Counted from the first letter of the stretch, positions 16,629-25,342 are shown. The stretch: 64,000 bases of DNA from M55B127 sp034521955 (GCA_034521955.1 JAXHLT010000006.1:1-64000), one strand, 5' to 3'. A program made the numbers and translations. Notes: generated by a model from the letters alone, not told the origin.

Positions 16629-17623
16629 GAAAAAAAGGACGCGGAATGGCTACAATAATGTTCGGTTTTGGTTATGGGGAAGGATTTCCTGACCACTCTA
16701 TTGCTGAAGTAGAGATAACAACAGATAAAAAGATAATAGTTAGAACAGCAGGAGCAGATGTAGGACAGGGTTTTTTAACCACAATGACCCAGATTGCTGC
16801 TGATGTATTAAAAATAGATCCTTCATATATTGAAATAGCAAGTCAGAATACACACAATACTAAAAATTCAGGTTCAACTTCTGCAACAAGACAGACCTTT
16901 TTTTCAGGTAATGCTGTACGTGAAGCAGCTGAGGAAGTATTAGGTATGATATACCATTATGGAAGCCTTCATTTTAACAGTAATCATCCTGAGTTAACGG
17001 TTAAAGAAGGAAATATATATTTCTGTGATAGAACTGAAGATAAAATAACTTACTGGGAACTTGCAGAGTTTGTTAATGAAAGAGGAGAAGCCTTGAAAGC
17101 AGAAGCAACATTTTTCCCAAAAACTTTTCCTCCTGATAGAAAGACAGGACAAACTAAGAAAAACTATGTTGCCTATACTTTTATGACTCAGGTTATGGAT
17201 ATAGAAGTTGATACTGATACCGGAATCATAGAAGTAATGAATGTCTATACTGCCCTTGATGTTGGAAAAGCCATCAACCCTCAAAATGTTGAAGGTCAAA
17301 TTGAAGGTGGAACTGTGCAAGGTCTAGGGATGGCTGTAATGGAAGATCAAGTTATTGATAAAGGTATTACCATAAATGCTGATATGACAAACTATTTGGT
17401 ACCAAGTATACAAGATATCCCTAAATTTGAAAGTGTATTAATTGAAAATGAAGATTCAGATGGACCTTTTGGATCAAAGGGTGTTGGTGAACCTACTATG
17501 ATAGCTGCAAGTCCAGCAGTTGCTAACGCTGTATATGATGCAATTGGAGTAAGAATAAAATCATTACCAATTTCACCGGAAAAAATATTAGATGCTTTAG
17601 AGAAAAAAAGCAATGCCGAATAA
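16625..17623 (+). CDS. second Mo-hydroxylase, C-terminal half of Mo subunit (NdhM-like)
   Basis: 332 residues covering only the second Mo-cofactor domain: VGQG near the start, SGSTSATRQT, and the late GVGEP motif whose glutamate (E289) is the expected catalytic base. ATG 16625 overlaps the preceding TGA as ATGA. A purine-rich ribosome site GGGAGGGGGAG lies 8 nt upstream inside the preceding gene, so this looks like a real, translated gene and not the tail of a frameshifted one. Substrate could be nicotinate or a purine; the flanking SsnA, deaminases and PreA-like gene favour a purine or related heterocycle. Confidence 0.85.
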   Translation: MRKKGRGMATIMFGFGYGEGFPDHSIAEVEITTDKKIIVRTAGADVGQGFLTTMTQIAADVLKIDPSYIEIASQNTHNTKNSGSTSATRQTFFSGNAVREAAEEVLGMIYHYGSLHFNSNHPELTVKEGNIYFCDRTEDKITYWELAEFVNERGEALKAEATFFPKTFPPDRKTGQTKKNYVAYTFMTQVMDIEVDTDTGIIEVMNVYTALDVGKAINPQNVEGQIEGGTVQGLGMAVMEDQVIDKGITINADMTNYLVPSIQDIPKFESVLIENEDSDGPFGSKGVGEPTMIAASPAVANAVYDAIGVRIKSLPISPEKILDALEKKSNAE

Positions 17624-18179
17624 TATTATAATAACTGGTGATAAATATGTAGGCAAAAGTACTTTAATTAAAAAATGTCTTGATAAGTTTAATCTAATAC
17701 CCGGTGGATTTGTAGTTGGTAGGACGGGTCAAAAAGATGCTTGGTTAAGTTTTTATCTAGTAGACCCTTATGAATATTATTATCGTGATGACAGTAAAAA
17801 ATCTAAGATATATAAAAAAATAAAAAAGACTTTTGCAAAACGAAATTCTCCTAAGGAAAAATTCAAAGTAGATCCTGATGTATTTGATAATAAAGGTGTT
17901 GAATTATTGAAAACCGGTTTAAAGTATAAAGATATTGTTATCATGGATGAACTAGGTAGATTTGAATTAAAGGCACTTAAATTTCAAAAAAAAGTATTTG
18001 AAGTACTTGATAGTGATAAAAATGTATTAGCAGTTCTTAAAGATGAGCACAATGTTTTTTTAGATAAAATAAGAGATAGAGAAGATATAACAATAATAAA
18101 ATTATCTGACAAAAACAGAGAAGATATTTCAAATATAACCTATAAGTCATTAAAAAAATTATTAACTGAAGAGGAGTGA
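17613..18179 (+). CDS. NTPase of the THEP1-like nucleoside-triphosphatase family
   Basis: 188 residues. Walker A is GDKYVGKST (9-17) and Walker B is IVIMDELGRFE, the signature of the NTPase_1 (THEP1-like) family. A lysine-rich insertion lies near 70-90. It overlaps the Mo-subunit gene by 11 nt and the next gene follows closely. Such NTPases recur beside Mo-hydroxylase genes, where a role in cofactor maturation or insertion is possible; that role is inferred from context only. Confidence 0.75.
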   Translation: MPNNIIITGDKYVGKSTLIKKCLDKFNLIPGGFVVGRTGQKDAWLSFYLVDPYEYYYRDDSKKSKIYKKIKKTFAKRNSPKEKFKVDPDVFDNKGVELLKTGLKYKDIVIMDELGRFELKALKFQKKVFEVLDSDKNVLAVLKDEHNVFLDKIRDREDITIIKLSDKNREDISNITYKSLKKLLTEEE

Positions 18180-18184
18180 GTAAA

Positions 18185-19273
18185 ATGGCTGATTTAAAAG
18201 TAGAATTTGCAGGATTAAAGTTAGACAATCCAGTTATGCCGGCAGCAGGTCCACCAATTAAAGATGCTGAAGCTGCTAAAAAAGCTAAAGAAGGTGGAAC
18301 TGGTGCTATAGTTACAAAAACAATTTCAACAACAGCTGCCAAGGTTCCAAGACCTAATATGGCAAAGATAAAAGGCGGATTTATGAACACAGAGTTGTGG
18401 TCTGAATTAACACCAGAACACTGGTTAGAAAATGAATATCCCAAAATTAGAGAGCTTGGTCTTCCTGTCATTGCAGGTATTGGTTATACTAAAGACCAGA
18501 TAAGAGAGCTTGCTAAAAAAGTAGAAAAGTATTCTGATGCTCTAGAGTTGTCAACTCATTATCTAGGTGATGATACCACACCAATGGAAGAAAGTATTAA
18601 AGCAGCAAAAGATGAAGTAGATATTCCTGTCTTTGTTAAGTTAAGCCCACAAATAGATATACCTGAATTTGCTCAAGCTGCTGAAAAAGCGGGAGCAGAT
18701 GGTATTGTTTTAATTAATTCCTTTGGACCAACTTTAGATATTGACCCTAAAACAGGTAAACCTTTAATGGGTAGTGATAATGGATATGGCTGGCTTTCAG
18801 GACCCGCTATTTTTCCTTTAGCTTTAAGAGCAGTTTATCAAGCTGCAAACACTGTAGATATACCAATCTTAGGTGTTGGGGGAATAGACAGTGGTATAAA
18901 AGCAGCTAAGATGTTTATGGCAGGTGCTTGTGCTGTACAGGTCTGTACTGAAGCTATTGTTAATGGTCCAAGAGTTTATGAAAAAATTAATAAAGAACTA
19001 AATGAATTTTTAGACGAGAACGGCTACAACAGTGTTAATGATATCAAAGGTTTAACTTCCAAAGTTATGCAAAAAGAAGCTAACTTTAATACAGTAGTTC
19101 CAACTGTAATAGAAAAAAACTGTACTACATGTGGACTTTGTATTACAAGTTGTGTGTATGATGCAATATCATATAATGATACTAAAGACTATATTGTTAT
19201 TGATGATGCAAAATGTGTTGGTTGTGGACTATGTATAACCCGTTGTAACTTTGGTGCTTTAAAATTAGAATAA
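18185..19273 (+). CDS. PreA-like dihydropyrimidine/dihydroorotate dehydrogenase with two 4Fe-4S clusters
   Basis: 362 residues. A dihydroorotate-dehydrogenase-type FMN barrel (about 1-290, with GVGGIDSG as phosphate loop) is followed by a ferredoxin module with two CxxCxxCxxxC motifs (NCTTCGLC and KCVGCGLC). This resembles PreA, the FMN half of NAD-dependent dihydropyrimidine dehydrogenase. The NADH-accepting partner PreT is not present, so electrons probably come from ferredoxin or another flavoprotein. ATG 18185 fits the GAGGAGTGAG site better than GTG 18176. It may reduce a pyrimidine or another ring of the purine pathway. Confidence 0.82.
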   Translation: MADLKVEFAGLKLDNPVMPAAGPPIKDAEAAKKAKEGGTGAIVTKTISTTAAKVPRPNMAKIKGGFMNTELWSELTPEHWLENEYPKIRELGLPVIAGIGYTKDQIRELAKKVEKYSDALELSTHYLGDDTTPMEESIKAAKDEVDIPVFVKLSPQIDIPEFAQAAEKAGADGIVLINSFGPTLDIDPKTGKPLMGSDNGYGWLSGPAIFPLALRAVYQAANTVDIPILGVGGIDSGIKAAKMFMAGACAVQVCTEAIVNGPRVYEKINKELNEFLDENGYNSVNDIKGLTSKVMQKEANFNTVVPTVIEKNCTTCGLCITSCVYDAISYNDTKDYIVIDDAKCVGCGLCITRCNFGALKLE

Positions 19274-19309
19274 ATAAAGGTCTAAGATATATAGGGAGGA
19301 GGGGGAAAG

Positions 19310-21025
19310 TTGATTGATAAAAAACTTTTAAAGATGGCAAAGGGTGAAATACCAGCCGAATTAGTTTTAAAACACGGTAGAATTGTAGATGTTTTTAACG
19401 AGAGGCTAATAAGAGAAGATATTGCAATTGCTGATGGTAAAATATTAGGTATTGGTGATTATGAAGGGGTAAAAGAGATAGATTTTGAAGAAAATATTAT
19501 TTGTCCCGGATTTATTGACGGACATATGCACTTAGAGAGTGCTATGGTTAAAATAGATGAATTTGCTGCCTGGATAGTACCTCGTGGTACAACAACTATT
19601 TTTGCTGATCCACATGAAATAGCAAATGTAGCTGGAATTGAAGGTATTAAATACTTTTTAGAACGAGGTAATCAACTTCCCTGGAACTTTAATTTAATGC
19701 TTCCTTCCTGTGTACCTGCAACTTCTAATGAAACTTCTGGTGCTGTATTAACTGCCGACAAATTAGAAAAACTAAAAGATGCAAAAGGAATTTTTGGTCT
19801 AGGAGAAGTAATGGATTTTGTCGGTGTTATCAATGGTGATAAAAGTATATGGGATAAAATTGATATGATTGGTAACAAATTTATCGATGGTCATGCTCCT
19901 GGAGTAAGTGGAAAAGATTTAAATGCATACCTTTTAGGTGGAATTATGGCAGACCATGAATGTACTACTAAACAGGAAGCAATAGAGAAGGTAGCAAAGG
20001 GAATGTATGTAATGATTCGAGAGGGTTCAGTTACGAGAGATTTAGTAAGCTTGTTACCTGCTATAAATAATAAAAACTTATCTAGGTTTTTGTTTGCAAC
20101 AGATGACAGAGATCCGGGAGATCTTTATGAAGATGGACACATAAATTTTGTGATTAAAAAAGCTATAGAAAACGGTATTTCACCACTTAGAGCAATTAAG
20201 CTTGCAACATTAAATTCAGCTAAAGCTTTAAATTTGAAAAATGTTGGAGCAATAGCTCCAGGCTATAAAGCAGACCTTGTAATATTAGATAATTTAAAGG
20301 ATTTTAATGTGCAAAAAGTCTTTAAAGATGGTCGCTTAGTGGCAGAAAATGAAAGTTTAATTGTTAATTTACCGGAAATAAAAGAAGGAAAATCGGAAAA
20401 AATATATAAATCAATAAATATTGGGAAAATAAAAACAAAAGACTTCGATTTACCGGACTATAAAAAATATAGGGTGATTAATTTAATTAAAGATCAGATT
20501 GTAACTGGTAAAGAAGAAATTGAATTTGATAAAACTGTTAGTATTGATGACCTTGTTGCAAACAATTTAGTTAAAATTAGTGTTGTAGAACGTCATAAAA
20601 AGACAGGTAATGTTGGCCTGGGTCTTCTAAAAGGATTCGGATTAAGAAAAGGAGCTATTGCTATTTCGGTTGGTCATGATTCACACAATATAATAGTAGT
20701 CGGCCTTAATTCAAAAGATATGTATAAAGCAGTTAAGGAGATAGAACGATTACAGGGTGGAATTACTGTTGTAGAAAATGGAAAACTTATTGACTGTTTA
20801 CCACTGGAAATAGCTGGTCTTATGTCAAAAGATTCAATTCCAGCAGTTGCTAAAAGATTAAAAAAGATGAAAGAGAAAGTATACTCAATGGGAGTTACTA
20901 GACAGAGTCCGTTTATGACTTTATCTTTTATGGCTTTACCAGTAATTCCTTCTTTGAAAATAACCGATCAAGGTTTATTTGATATTGATGAAAATAGGTT
21001 TGTGTCCCTTGGAGTAGATAAATAA
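19310..21025 (+). CDS. ade: adenine deaminase
   Basis: 571 residues, typical for bacterial AdeC. The metal motif DGHMHLES (H72, H74) and a DGHAPGVSGKDLNAY segment are characteristic, and the C-terminal adenine-deaminase domain is complete. It converts adenine to hypoxanthine and ammonia, feeding the xanthine dehydrogenase upstream. The TTG start at 19310 has a strong GGAGGAGGGGGAAAG site. It is followed after 117 nt by a purine permease. Confidence 0.93.
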   Translation: MIDKKLLKMAKGEIPAELVLKHGRIVDVFNERLIREDIAIADGKILGIGDYEGVKEIDFEENIICPGFIDGHMHLESAMVKIDEFAAWIVPRGTTTIFADPHEIANVAGIEGIKYFLERGNQLPWNFNLMLPSCVPATSNETSGAVLTADKLEKLKDAKGIFGLGEVMDFVGVINGDKSIWDKIDMIGNKFIDGHAPGVSGKDLNAYLLGGIMADHECTTKQEAIEKVAKGMYVMIREGSVTRDLVSLLPAINNKNLSRFLFATDDRDPGDLYEDGHINFVIKKAIENGISPLRAIKLATLNSAKALNLKNVGAIAPGYKADLVILDNLKDFNVQKVFKDGRLVAENESLIVNLPEIKEGKSEKIYKSINIGKIKTKDFDLPDYKKYRVINLIKDQIVTGKEEIEFDKTVSIDDLVANNLVKISVVERHKKTGNVGLGLLKGFGLRKGAIAISVGHDSHNIIVVGLNSKDMYKAVKEIERLQGGITVVENGKLIDCLPLEIAGLMSKDSIPAVAKRLKKMKEKVYSMGVTRQSPFMTLSFMALPVIPSLKITDQGLFDIDENRFVSLGVDK

Positions 21026-21129
21026 GTATAGAGGAGGTGTTATTAGGGGGATAGTAGCTATATAGATTTAATATTTTTTGATTATCTTTTATTTGAACTA
21101 TTTCATATTAATTACAAGGAGGGAATTTA

Positions 21130-21150
21130 ATGAGTGAGATGAATGAATAA
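21130..21150 (+). CDS. six-codon upstream ORF overlapping the permease start
   Basis: AGGAGGG (21117-21123) is ideally placed (6 nt) for ATG 21130, which encodes only MSEMNE before TAA at 21148-21150. The permease ATG at 21143 lies inside it in the +1 frame. It may be a coupling leader peptide, or a one-base insertion may have cut off the true permease N-terminus. Confidence 0.35.
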   Translation: MSEMNE

Positions 21151-22453
21151 GGGTGTTCTGGAAAGTGTATTTCAATTAGAAGAAAATAATACTAATGTAA
21201 AAACTGAGGTTATTGCTGGATTTACTACATTTATGACAATGGCTTATATAATATTTGTAAATCCATCTATTCTTAGTGATGCAGGAATGCCTTTTAACGG
21301 GGTTTTCATTGCAACAATTGCTGGTATTATCCTAGGTACATTAGCAATGGCATTTTTAACTAACTATCCTTTTGCATTAGCTTCTGGTATGGGTCTAAAC
21401 GCCTTTTTTGCATATTCAGTTGTATTAGGTATGGGTGTTACCTGGCAGACTGCTTTAGGTATAATATTTATTGAAGGTGTTATTTTTATTGTTTTAAGTG
21501 TAACTCCAGTTCGGAAGATGATAGTAAATTCAATACCGATGGGTCTAAAAACTGGTATTAGTGCAGGTATTGGACTATTTATTGCTTTTATTGGATTACA
21601 AAATGCTGGCATCGTTGTGGCTAATCAGGCTACTTTAGTTGCGATGGGAGATATTATGTCTGGGCCAGCTTTAGTTGCGATTGTTGGATTAATTATAACT
21701 GGAATTTTATATGCTTTAAAAATTAAAGGTGCACTCCTTTGGGGTATCTTAATTGCAACTGCTTTTGGATGGACAAATGGTGTTACTCCAGAATTCAGTG
21801 GATTTTTTGCAATGCCTAGTATGGGTGACTGGGGAGAAGTTCTATTTGAATTAGATATAGCTTCTGCATTAAGACTGAGTATGGTAGGTGTTTTATTATC
21901 ATTCTTATTTGTTGACCTATTTGATACCGCTGGTACTTTAGTCGGTGTTAGTCAACAGGCAGGTTACTTAGATGATGAAGGTAACTTACCAAAAGCTAGT
22001 AATGCTTTATTAGCTGATGCGATTGGTACAACCGGTGGTGCTTTATTTGGTACAAGTACAGTAACAACTTATATTGAATCTGCCTCTGGTGTAGCTGAAG
22101 GTGGTAGAACTGGTCTTACTGGTGTAGTAGTTTCAATCTTATTCTTTTTAGCATTATTCTTTAGACCATTAGTAGGATTAGTACCTGCAGCAGCTACAGC
22201 GCCTGCTTTAATAATAGTTGGTACTATGATGATGTCTAATGTTACTAAGCTGGATTGGGATGACTTTACTGAAATTCTACCTGCTTTTATAGCAATGATT
22301 GCTATGCCTTTAACATATTCTATTTCAAATGGTATTGCTTTAGGATTTATAGTTTATCCTTTAGTTAAACTATTTACAGGTAAGGGTAAAGATGTTCATT
22401 GGTTAGTATACGTTCTAGGTGTAGTATTTGTAGGTTATTTCATCTGGTTGTAA
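21143..22453 (+). CDS. NCS2 purine permease, AzgA/PbuG family
   Basis: 436 residues, about 12 to 14 membrane segments. The N-terminal VKTEVIAGFTTFMTMAYIIFVNPSIL and the later FVDLFDTAGTLVGV and GTSTVTTYIESASGVAEGG segments are typical of the AzgA/PbuG hypoxanthine-guanine-adenine branch. It follows adenine deaminase, so adenine or hypoxanthine uptake fits. Its start has no good RBS of its own; the SD belongs to the overlapping six-codon ORF. It is the only intact nucleobase permease in the island, since the NCS2 gene at 6162 is broken. Confidence 0.9.
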   Translation: MNKGVLESVFQLEENNTNVKTEVIAGFTTFMTMAYIIFVNPSILSDAGMPFNGVFIATIAGIILGTLAMAFLTNYPFALASGMGLNAFFAYSVVLGMGVTWQTALGIIFIEGVIFIVLSVTPVRKMIVNSIPMGLKTGISAGIGLFIAFIGLQNAGIVVANQATLVAMGDIMSGPALVAIVGLIITGILYALKIKGALLWGILIATAFGWTNGVTPEFSGFFAMPSMGDWGEVLFELDIASALRLSMVGVLLSFLFVDLFDTAGTLVGVSQQAGYLDDEGNLPKASNALLADAIGTTGGALFGTSTVTTYIESASGVAEGGRTGLTGVVVSILFFLALFFRPLVGLVPAAATAPALIIVGTMMMSNVTKLDWDDFTEILPAFIAMIAMPLTYSISNGIALGFIVYPLVKLFTGKGKDVHWLVYVLGVVFVGYFIWL

Positions 22454-22470
22454 AATAAACATAAAATTCT

Positions 22471-22494
22471 GGGAGGGTTTTTAACCCTCCCTTT
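22471..22494 (+). terminator. hairpin after the purine permease
   Basis: GGGAGGGTT (22471-22479) pairs perfectly with AACCCTCCC (22483-22491), with only three T after it. It is a strong stem with a weak tail and sits just before the mocA RBS, so read-through or processing is possible. Confidence 0.6.
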
Positions 22495-22511
22495 AAAATG
22501 AAGGTGATTTT

Positions 22512-23114
22512 ATGTATTCAGCAGTAATTTTAGCTGCCGGTGAGGCAGATAGAATGGGTAAATTAAAACAATTACTTCCCTGGAAAGAAAAAACAATATT
22601 AGAAACTGTAATTGATAATGTTCTAGACAGTAAGCATATTGACGATGAGATTAGAATTGTTCTAGGAGCACAAGCTGATCGGGTTAAAGATAAGATTTCA
22701 TATAACAGTGATAAAAGGATTATTATAAAAGAAAACCCTGATTATAAAGAGGGTATGAGTACAAGTTTAAAAAAAGGTATTGAACATTTGTCAGAAAGTA
22801 CAAAATATCTTGTGATATTTTTAGGAGATCAACCATTGATTACTCCTGATATATTTGATAACATTATTAACAGATTTGAAGAGATCTCTGCAGAGATTAT
22901 GCTGCCAGTTTATAATAAAAAACCAGGTCATCCTGTAATCATTAGTACTGAATATCTTCCTGAAATTAATAAGTTAGAGGGACCAATGGGTTTAAAACCT
23001 TTCTTAGATAGTCATAAAGATATTGTGAAACACTATCCTGTTGAAAATAATAAAGTGATAATTGATCTTGACTATTATGATGATTACCTTTATTATAAAG
23101 ATAAATACAGTTAG
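22512..23114 (+). CDS. mocA: molybdenum cofactor cytidylyltransferase
   Basis: 200 residues of the MobA/MocA nucleotidyltransferase family. LAAGEADRMGKLKQLLPW (7-24) is the nucleotide-binding signature, with GDQP at 105-108 and KPGHPV later. MocA makes the cytosine-dinucleotide form of the Mo cofactor, which the xanthine-dehydrogenase family generally uses, so it should serve both hydroxylases upstream. It lies 2 nt before a ModE-like regulator. Confidence 0.88.
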   Translation: MYSAVILAAGEADRMGKLKQLLPWKEKTILETVIDNVLDSKHIDDEIRIVLGAQADRVKDKISYNSDKRIIIKENPDYKEGMSTSLKKGIEHLSESTKYLVIFLGDQPLITPDIFDNIINRFEEISAEIMLPVYNKKPGHPVIISTEYLPEINKLEGPMGLKPFLDSHKDIVKHYPVENNKVIIDLDYYDDYLYYKDKYS

Positions 23115-23116
23115 GA

Positions 23117-23482
23117 ATGGTTTCTGTGAAACTTAATTATAAACTGTGGTTAGAAGAAGAAAACGAAAAATTATTTGGTGACGGTCCTGCTGATATCCTT
23201 TATTTAGTGGATAAATTAGGATCTCTAAGTAAAGCAGCCGCTGAGATAAATATGTCATACAGTCAGGCTTGGCAGCTTATCGATAAACTAGAAAAAAAGC
23301 TTGGATTTAAGCTGTTAGAAAAACAGGTCGGCGGTTCAGATGGTGGAGGTTCAACTTTAACTACTAAAGGTAGGTTACTTATGGTTACTTTTTTAAAGTT
23401 CCGTAAGGAAGCAGTAAGTGAGATGTCAAAATTAGAGAAGAAGTACTTTACTGATGATTTAATTAATAAGCTTAACAGCTAA
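23117..23482 (+). CDS. ModE-like winged-helix regulator lacking the molybdate-binding domain
   Basis: 121 residues matching only the N-terminal DNA-binding domain of ModE: GSLSKAAAEINMSYSQAWQLIDKLEKKLG, then the wing with GGGSTLTTKG. E. coli ModE is about twice as long, with TOBE/Mop domains that bind molybdate; these are absent. The gene sits between mocA and a transport gene whose upstream region has a ModE-type palindrome (23497-23520). It probably represses that operon. How it senses molybdate is unclear. Confidence 0.85.
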   Translation: MVSVKLNYKLWLEEENEKLFGDGPADILYLVDKLGSLSKAAAEINMSYSQAWQLIDKLEKKLGFKLLEKQVGGSDGGGSTLTTKGRLLMVTFLKFRKEAVSEMSKLEKKYFTDDLINKLNS

Positions 23483-23496
23483 TATTTTTTTAAAAA

Positions 23497-23520
23497 CGTT
23501 ATATGTGGTTACAAATAACG
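23497..23520 (+). promoter_or_regulatory. ModE-type operator
   Basis: CGTTAT (23497-23502) and ATAACG (23515-23520) form a perfect dyad in a 24-bp box. Arm sequence and spacing match the E. coli modA ModE site as I remember it (CGTTAT ... ATAACG, 24 bp). It lies 28 nt before the binding-protein start and 14 nt after the ModE-like gene. Confidence 0.7.
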
Positions 23521-23548
23521 ATATCAAAAAATTAGGAGGAAATTAGAT

Positions 23549-24556
23549 ATGACAGTTAATATTAAAAGAATTTCAATTATCTTAGCATTAGTATTATTAA
23601 TAAGTGTGATGGCTTCAACAGGTATATTTGCACAAAGAGTTATTACAGATATGGCAGGTCGTGAGGTTGAACTGCCTGATGAAGTAAATAGGGTTGTAAC
23701 TACTTATAGAACTGCTACCCAGTTTGTATTTGCTCTAAATGTTCAGGATAGATTGGTAGCATCAGATAGGAGTTTTGAGAGAATATCTCTATTTAACAAG
23801 TTATATAATGGTGAGAAATTACCTAATGTGGGTTCAAAAAGAAATGGTTTAAACCTTGAACAGATTATTGAAGTAAATCCTGACCTAGTTATTTTATTTC
23901 CCCACAATGAAGGACCAGATGTTGCTGAAAGGTTAGAAGAATTCGGTATTGCGTCTGTTATAATCATTCCAGAAAGCTATAAACAGATTGAACAGGCTAC
24001 AGAAGTTTTAGGTCAAGCTCTTGGTGTTGAAAAAAGAGCTGATTTGGTAATAAGTAAGTACAATGAGATTATAGAACTTGTAGAAAAAACAAGTGAAATT
24101 GAAGATAAAAAGAAAGTATATTTTGCCAACACAGCATTATTTGATACTATAGGAGAAAATATGCTGCAGACCAGTATGATAGAGATGGCTGGTGGAATTA
24201 ACCCTGCTAAGAAAGTTAAGTCTGGTTTTATTAAAACTTCCCTTGAAGAATTAATCAACTGGAATCCAGATTATATTGTAGTATCACAGTACTATAGCGG
24301 AACAGTTGAAGAACTAAAAAACAGACCAGAACTACAAGAACTTAAAGCAATTAAAAATGATAATGTATTTAGGTTTCCATCTCAAGTTGAACCATGGGAC
24401 TTTCCAAGTCCATCTTCTTATTTAGGTATTGTCTGGTTAGCAGAAAAAATATATCCCGAAAGATTTGATGAGCTAAACTTACAGGGAGTTATTGATGATT
24501 ATTATAATACGTTATATAATAAAAGCTATCAAGAATTAGGTGGAGATAGTTTATAG
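23549..24556 (+). CDS. ABC transporter substrate-binding protein, FecB/BtuF-like (probable molybdate/tungstate type)
   Basis: 335 residues. A signal peptide of about 28 residues ends in GIFA before QR, with no lipobox cysteine. The mature part begins VITDMAGREVELPDEVNRVV, the hallmark of cluster A-II (TroA/FecB) binding proteins, and continues with GLNLEQIIEVNPDLVI. These usually bind siderophores, cobalamin or, in MolA of Haemophilus, molybdate/tungstate. The ModE-like operator and regulator favour molybdate. The partner ATPase follows after 18 nt, but no membrane permease gene is present. Confidence 0.8.
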   Translation: MTVNIKRISIILALVLLISVMASTGIFAQRVITDMAGREVELPDEVNRVVTTYRTATQFVFALNVQDRLVASDRSFERISLFNKLYNGEKLPNVGSKRNGLNLEQIIEVNPDLVILFPHNEGPDVAERLEEFGIASVIIIPESYKQIEQATEVLGQALGVEKRADLVISKYNEIIELVEKTSEIEDKKKVYFANTALFDTIGENMLQTSMIEMAGGINPAKKVKSGFIKTSLEELINWNPDYIVVSQYYSGTVEELKNRPELQELKAIKNDNVFRFPSQVEPWDFPSPSSYLGIVWLAEKIYPERFDELNLQGVIDDYYNTLYNKSYQELGGDSL

Positions 24557-24574
24557 AAATAGAAGGTGAAATAT

Positions 24575-25342
24575 ATGCTAGAGGTAAATAATTTAGAGTT
24601 TTCATATAATAAAGTCAAAACAATCAATAATATAAACTTCAATATCAGACGACAGGAGTTTTCCTGCCTTCTGGGAGCTAACGGATCTGGTAAAACCACT
24701 ATATTAAAATGCTTGAACGGAATTTTAAATAAGGATAATGGAACGATTAAAATTGATGGGACTAACCTTGATCAGTTAAATCAAAGACAGGTAGCCCGTT
24801 TTATAAGCATGGTCCCACAAGAACATTCTGTAGCATTTGCATATCGTGTTATTGATGTAGTTACTATGGGGGTTACTCCTTACTTAGGCTTTGGTAAAAT
24901 GCCTTCAAATGATGATTTTGATAAAGCTTTTCAAACTCTTGAAAAATTAGATATTGGTTATCTTGCAAATCGGCAGTACAATGAATTAAGTGGTGGTGAG
25001 AAACAGCTTGTATTGATTGCACGGGCATTAATGCAGGATACAGGTTATCTTATCATGGATGAACCAACTTCTCATTTAGACTTTAAAAACAAGAATTTAA
25101 TAATGAGAGAGATAAAAAAGCTGACTAAAAATAGTGATACTGGTGTAATCATGGCGTTACATGATCCTAATTTAGCAATGAAATACTGTGACCGTGTAAT
25201 TATTGTAAAAGAAGGTAAAATTATGGCTGATGGTGGTACAGAAGAGATTATGACCGGTAGCAATTTAGGTCATGCTTATGATATTGATATAAAAATTAAT
25301 GAAAAAGCAAGAGGAATTGAGATAGCCCTTCCCGAATTATAA
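24575..25342 (+). CDS. FecE/BtuD-like ABC transporter ATPase
   Basis: 255 residues. Walker A GANGSGKTT, signature LSGGEKQ, Walker B YLIMDEPTSHLD and switch H (ALHDPN) are intact. The VPQEHSVAFAYRVIDVVTMG segment is typical of ATPases of the metal-chelate/cobalamin importer class, matching the preceding binding protein. ATG 24575 fits the AGAAGGTGAA site. The next gene is an AzlC protein instead of the expected FecCD/MolB permease, so the importer is incomplete here. Confidence 0.87.
   Translation: MLEVNNLEFSYNKVKTINNINFNIRRQEFSCLLGANGSGKTTILKCLNGILNKDNGTIKIDGTNLDQLNQRQVARFISMVPQEHSVAFAYRVIDVVTMGVTPYLGFGKMPSNDDFDKAFQTLEKLDIGYLANRQYNELSGGEKQLVLIARALMQDTGYLIMDEPTSHLDFKNKNLIMREIKKLTKNSDTGVIMALHDPNLAMKYCDRVIIVKEGKIMADGGTEEIMTGSNLGHAYDIDIKINEKARGIEIALPEL

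Noticed and set aside
16600..16640. Frameshift in a fused xanthine dehydrogenase Mo subunit.
   Set aside because: The second gene has its own well-spaced RBS and an ATGA overlap, the cut falls between domains, and a known enzyme (nicotinate dehydrogenase) has the same split. Not excluded fully, but a real split is favoured.
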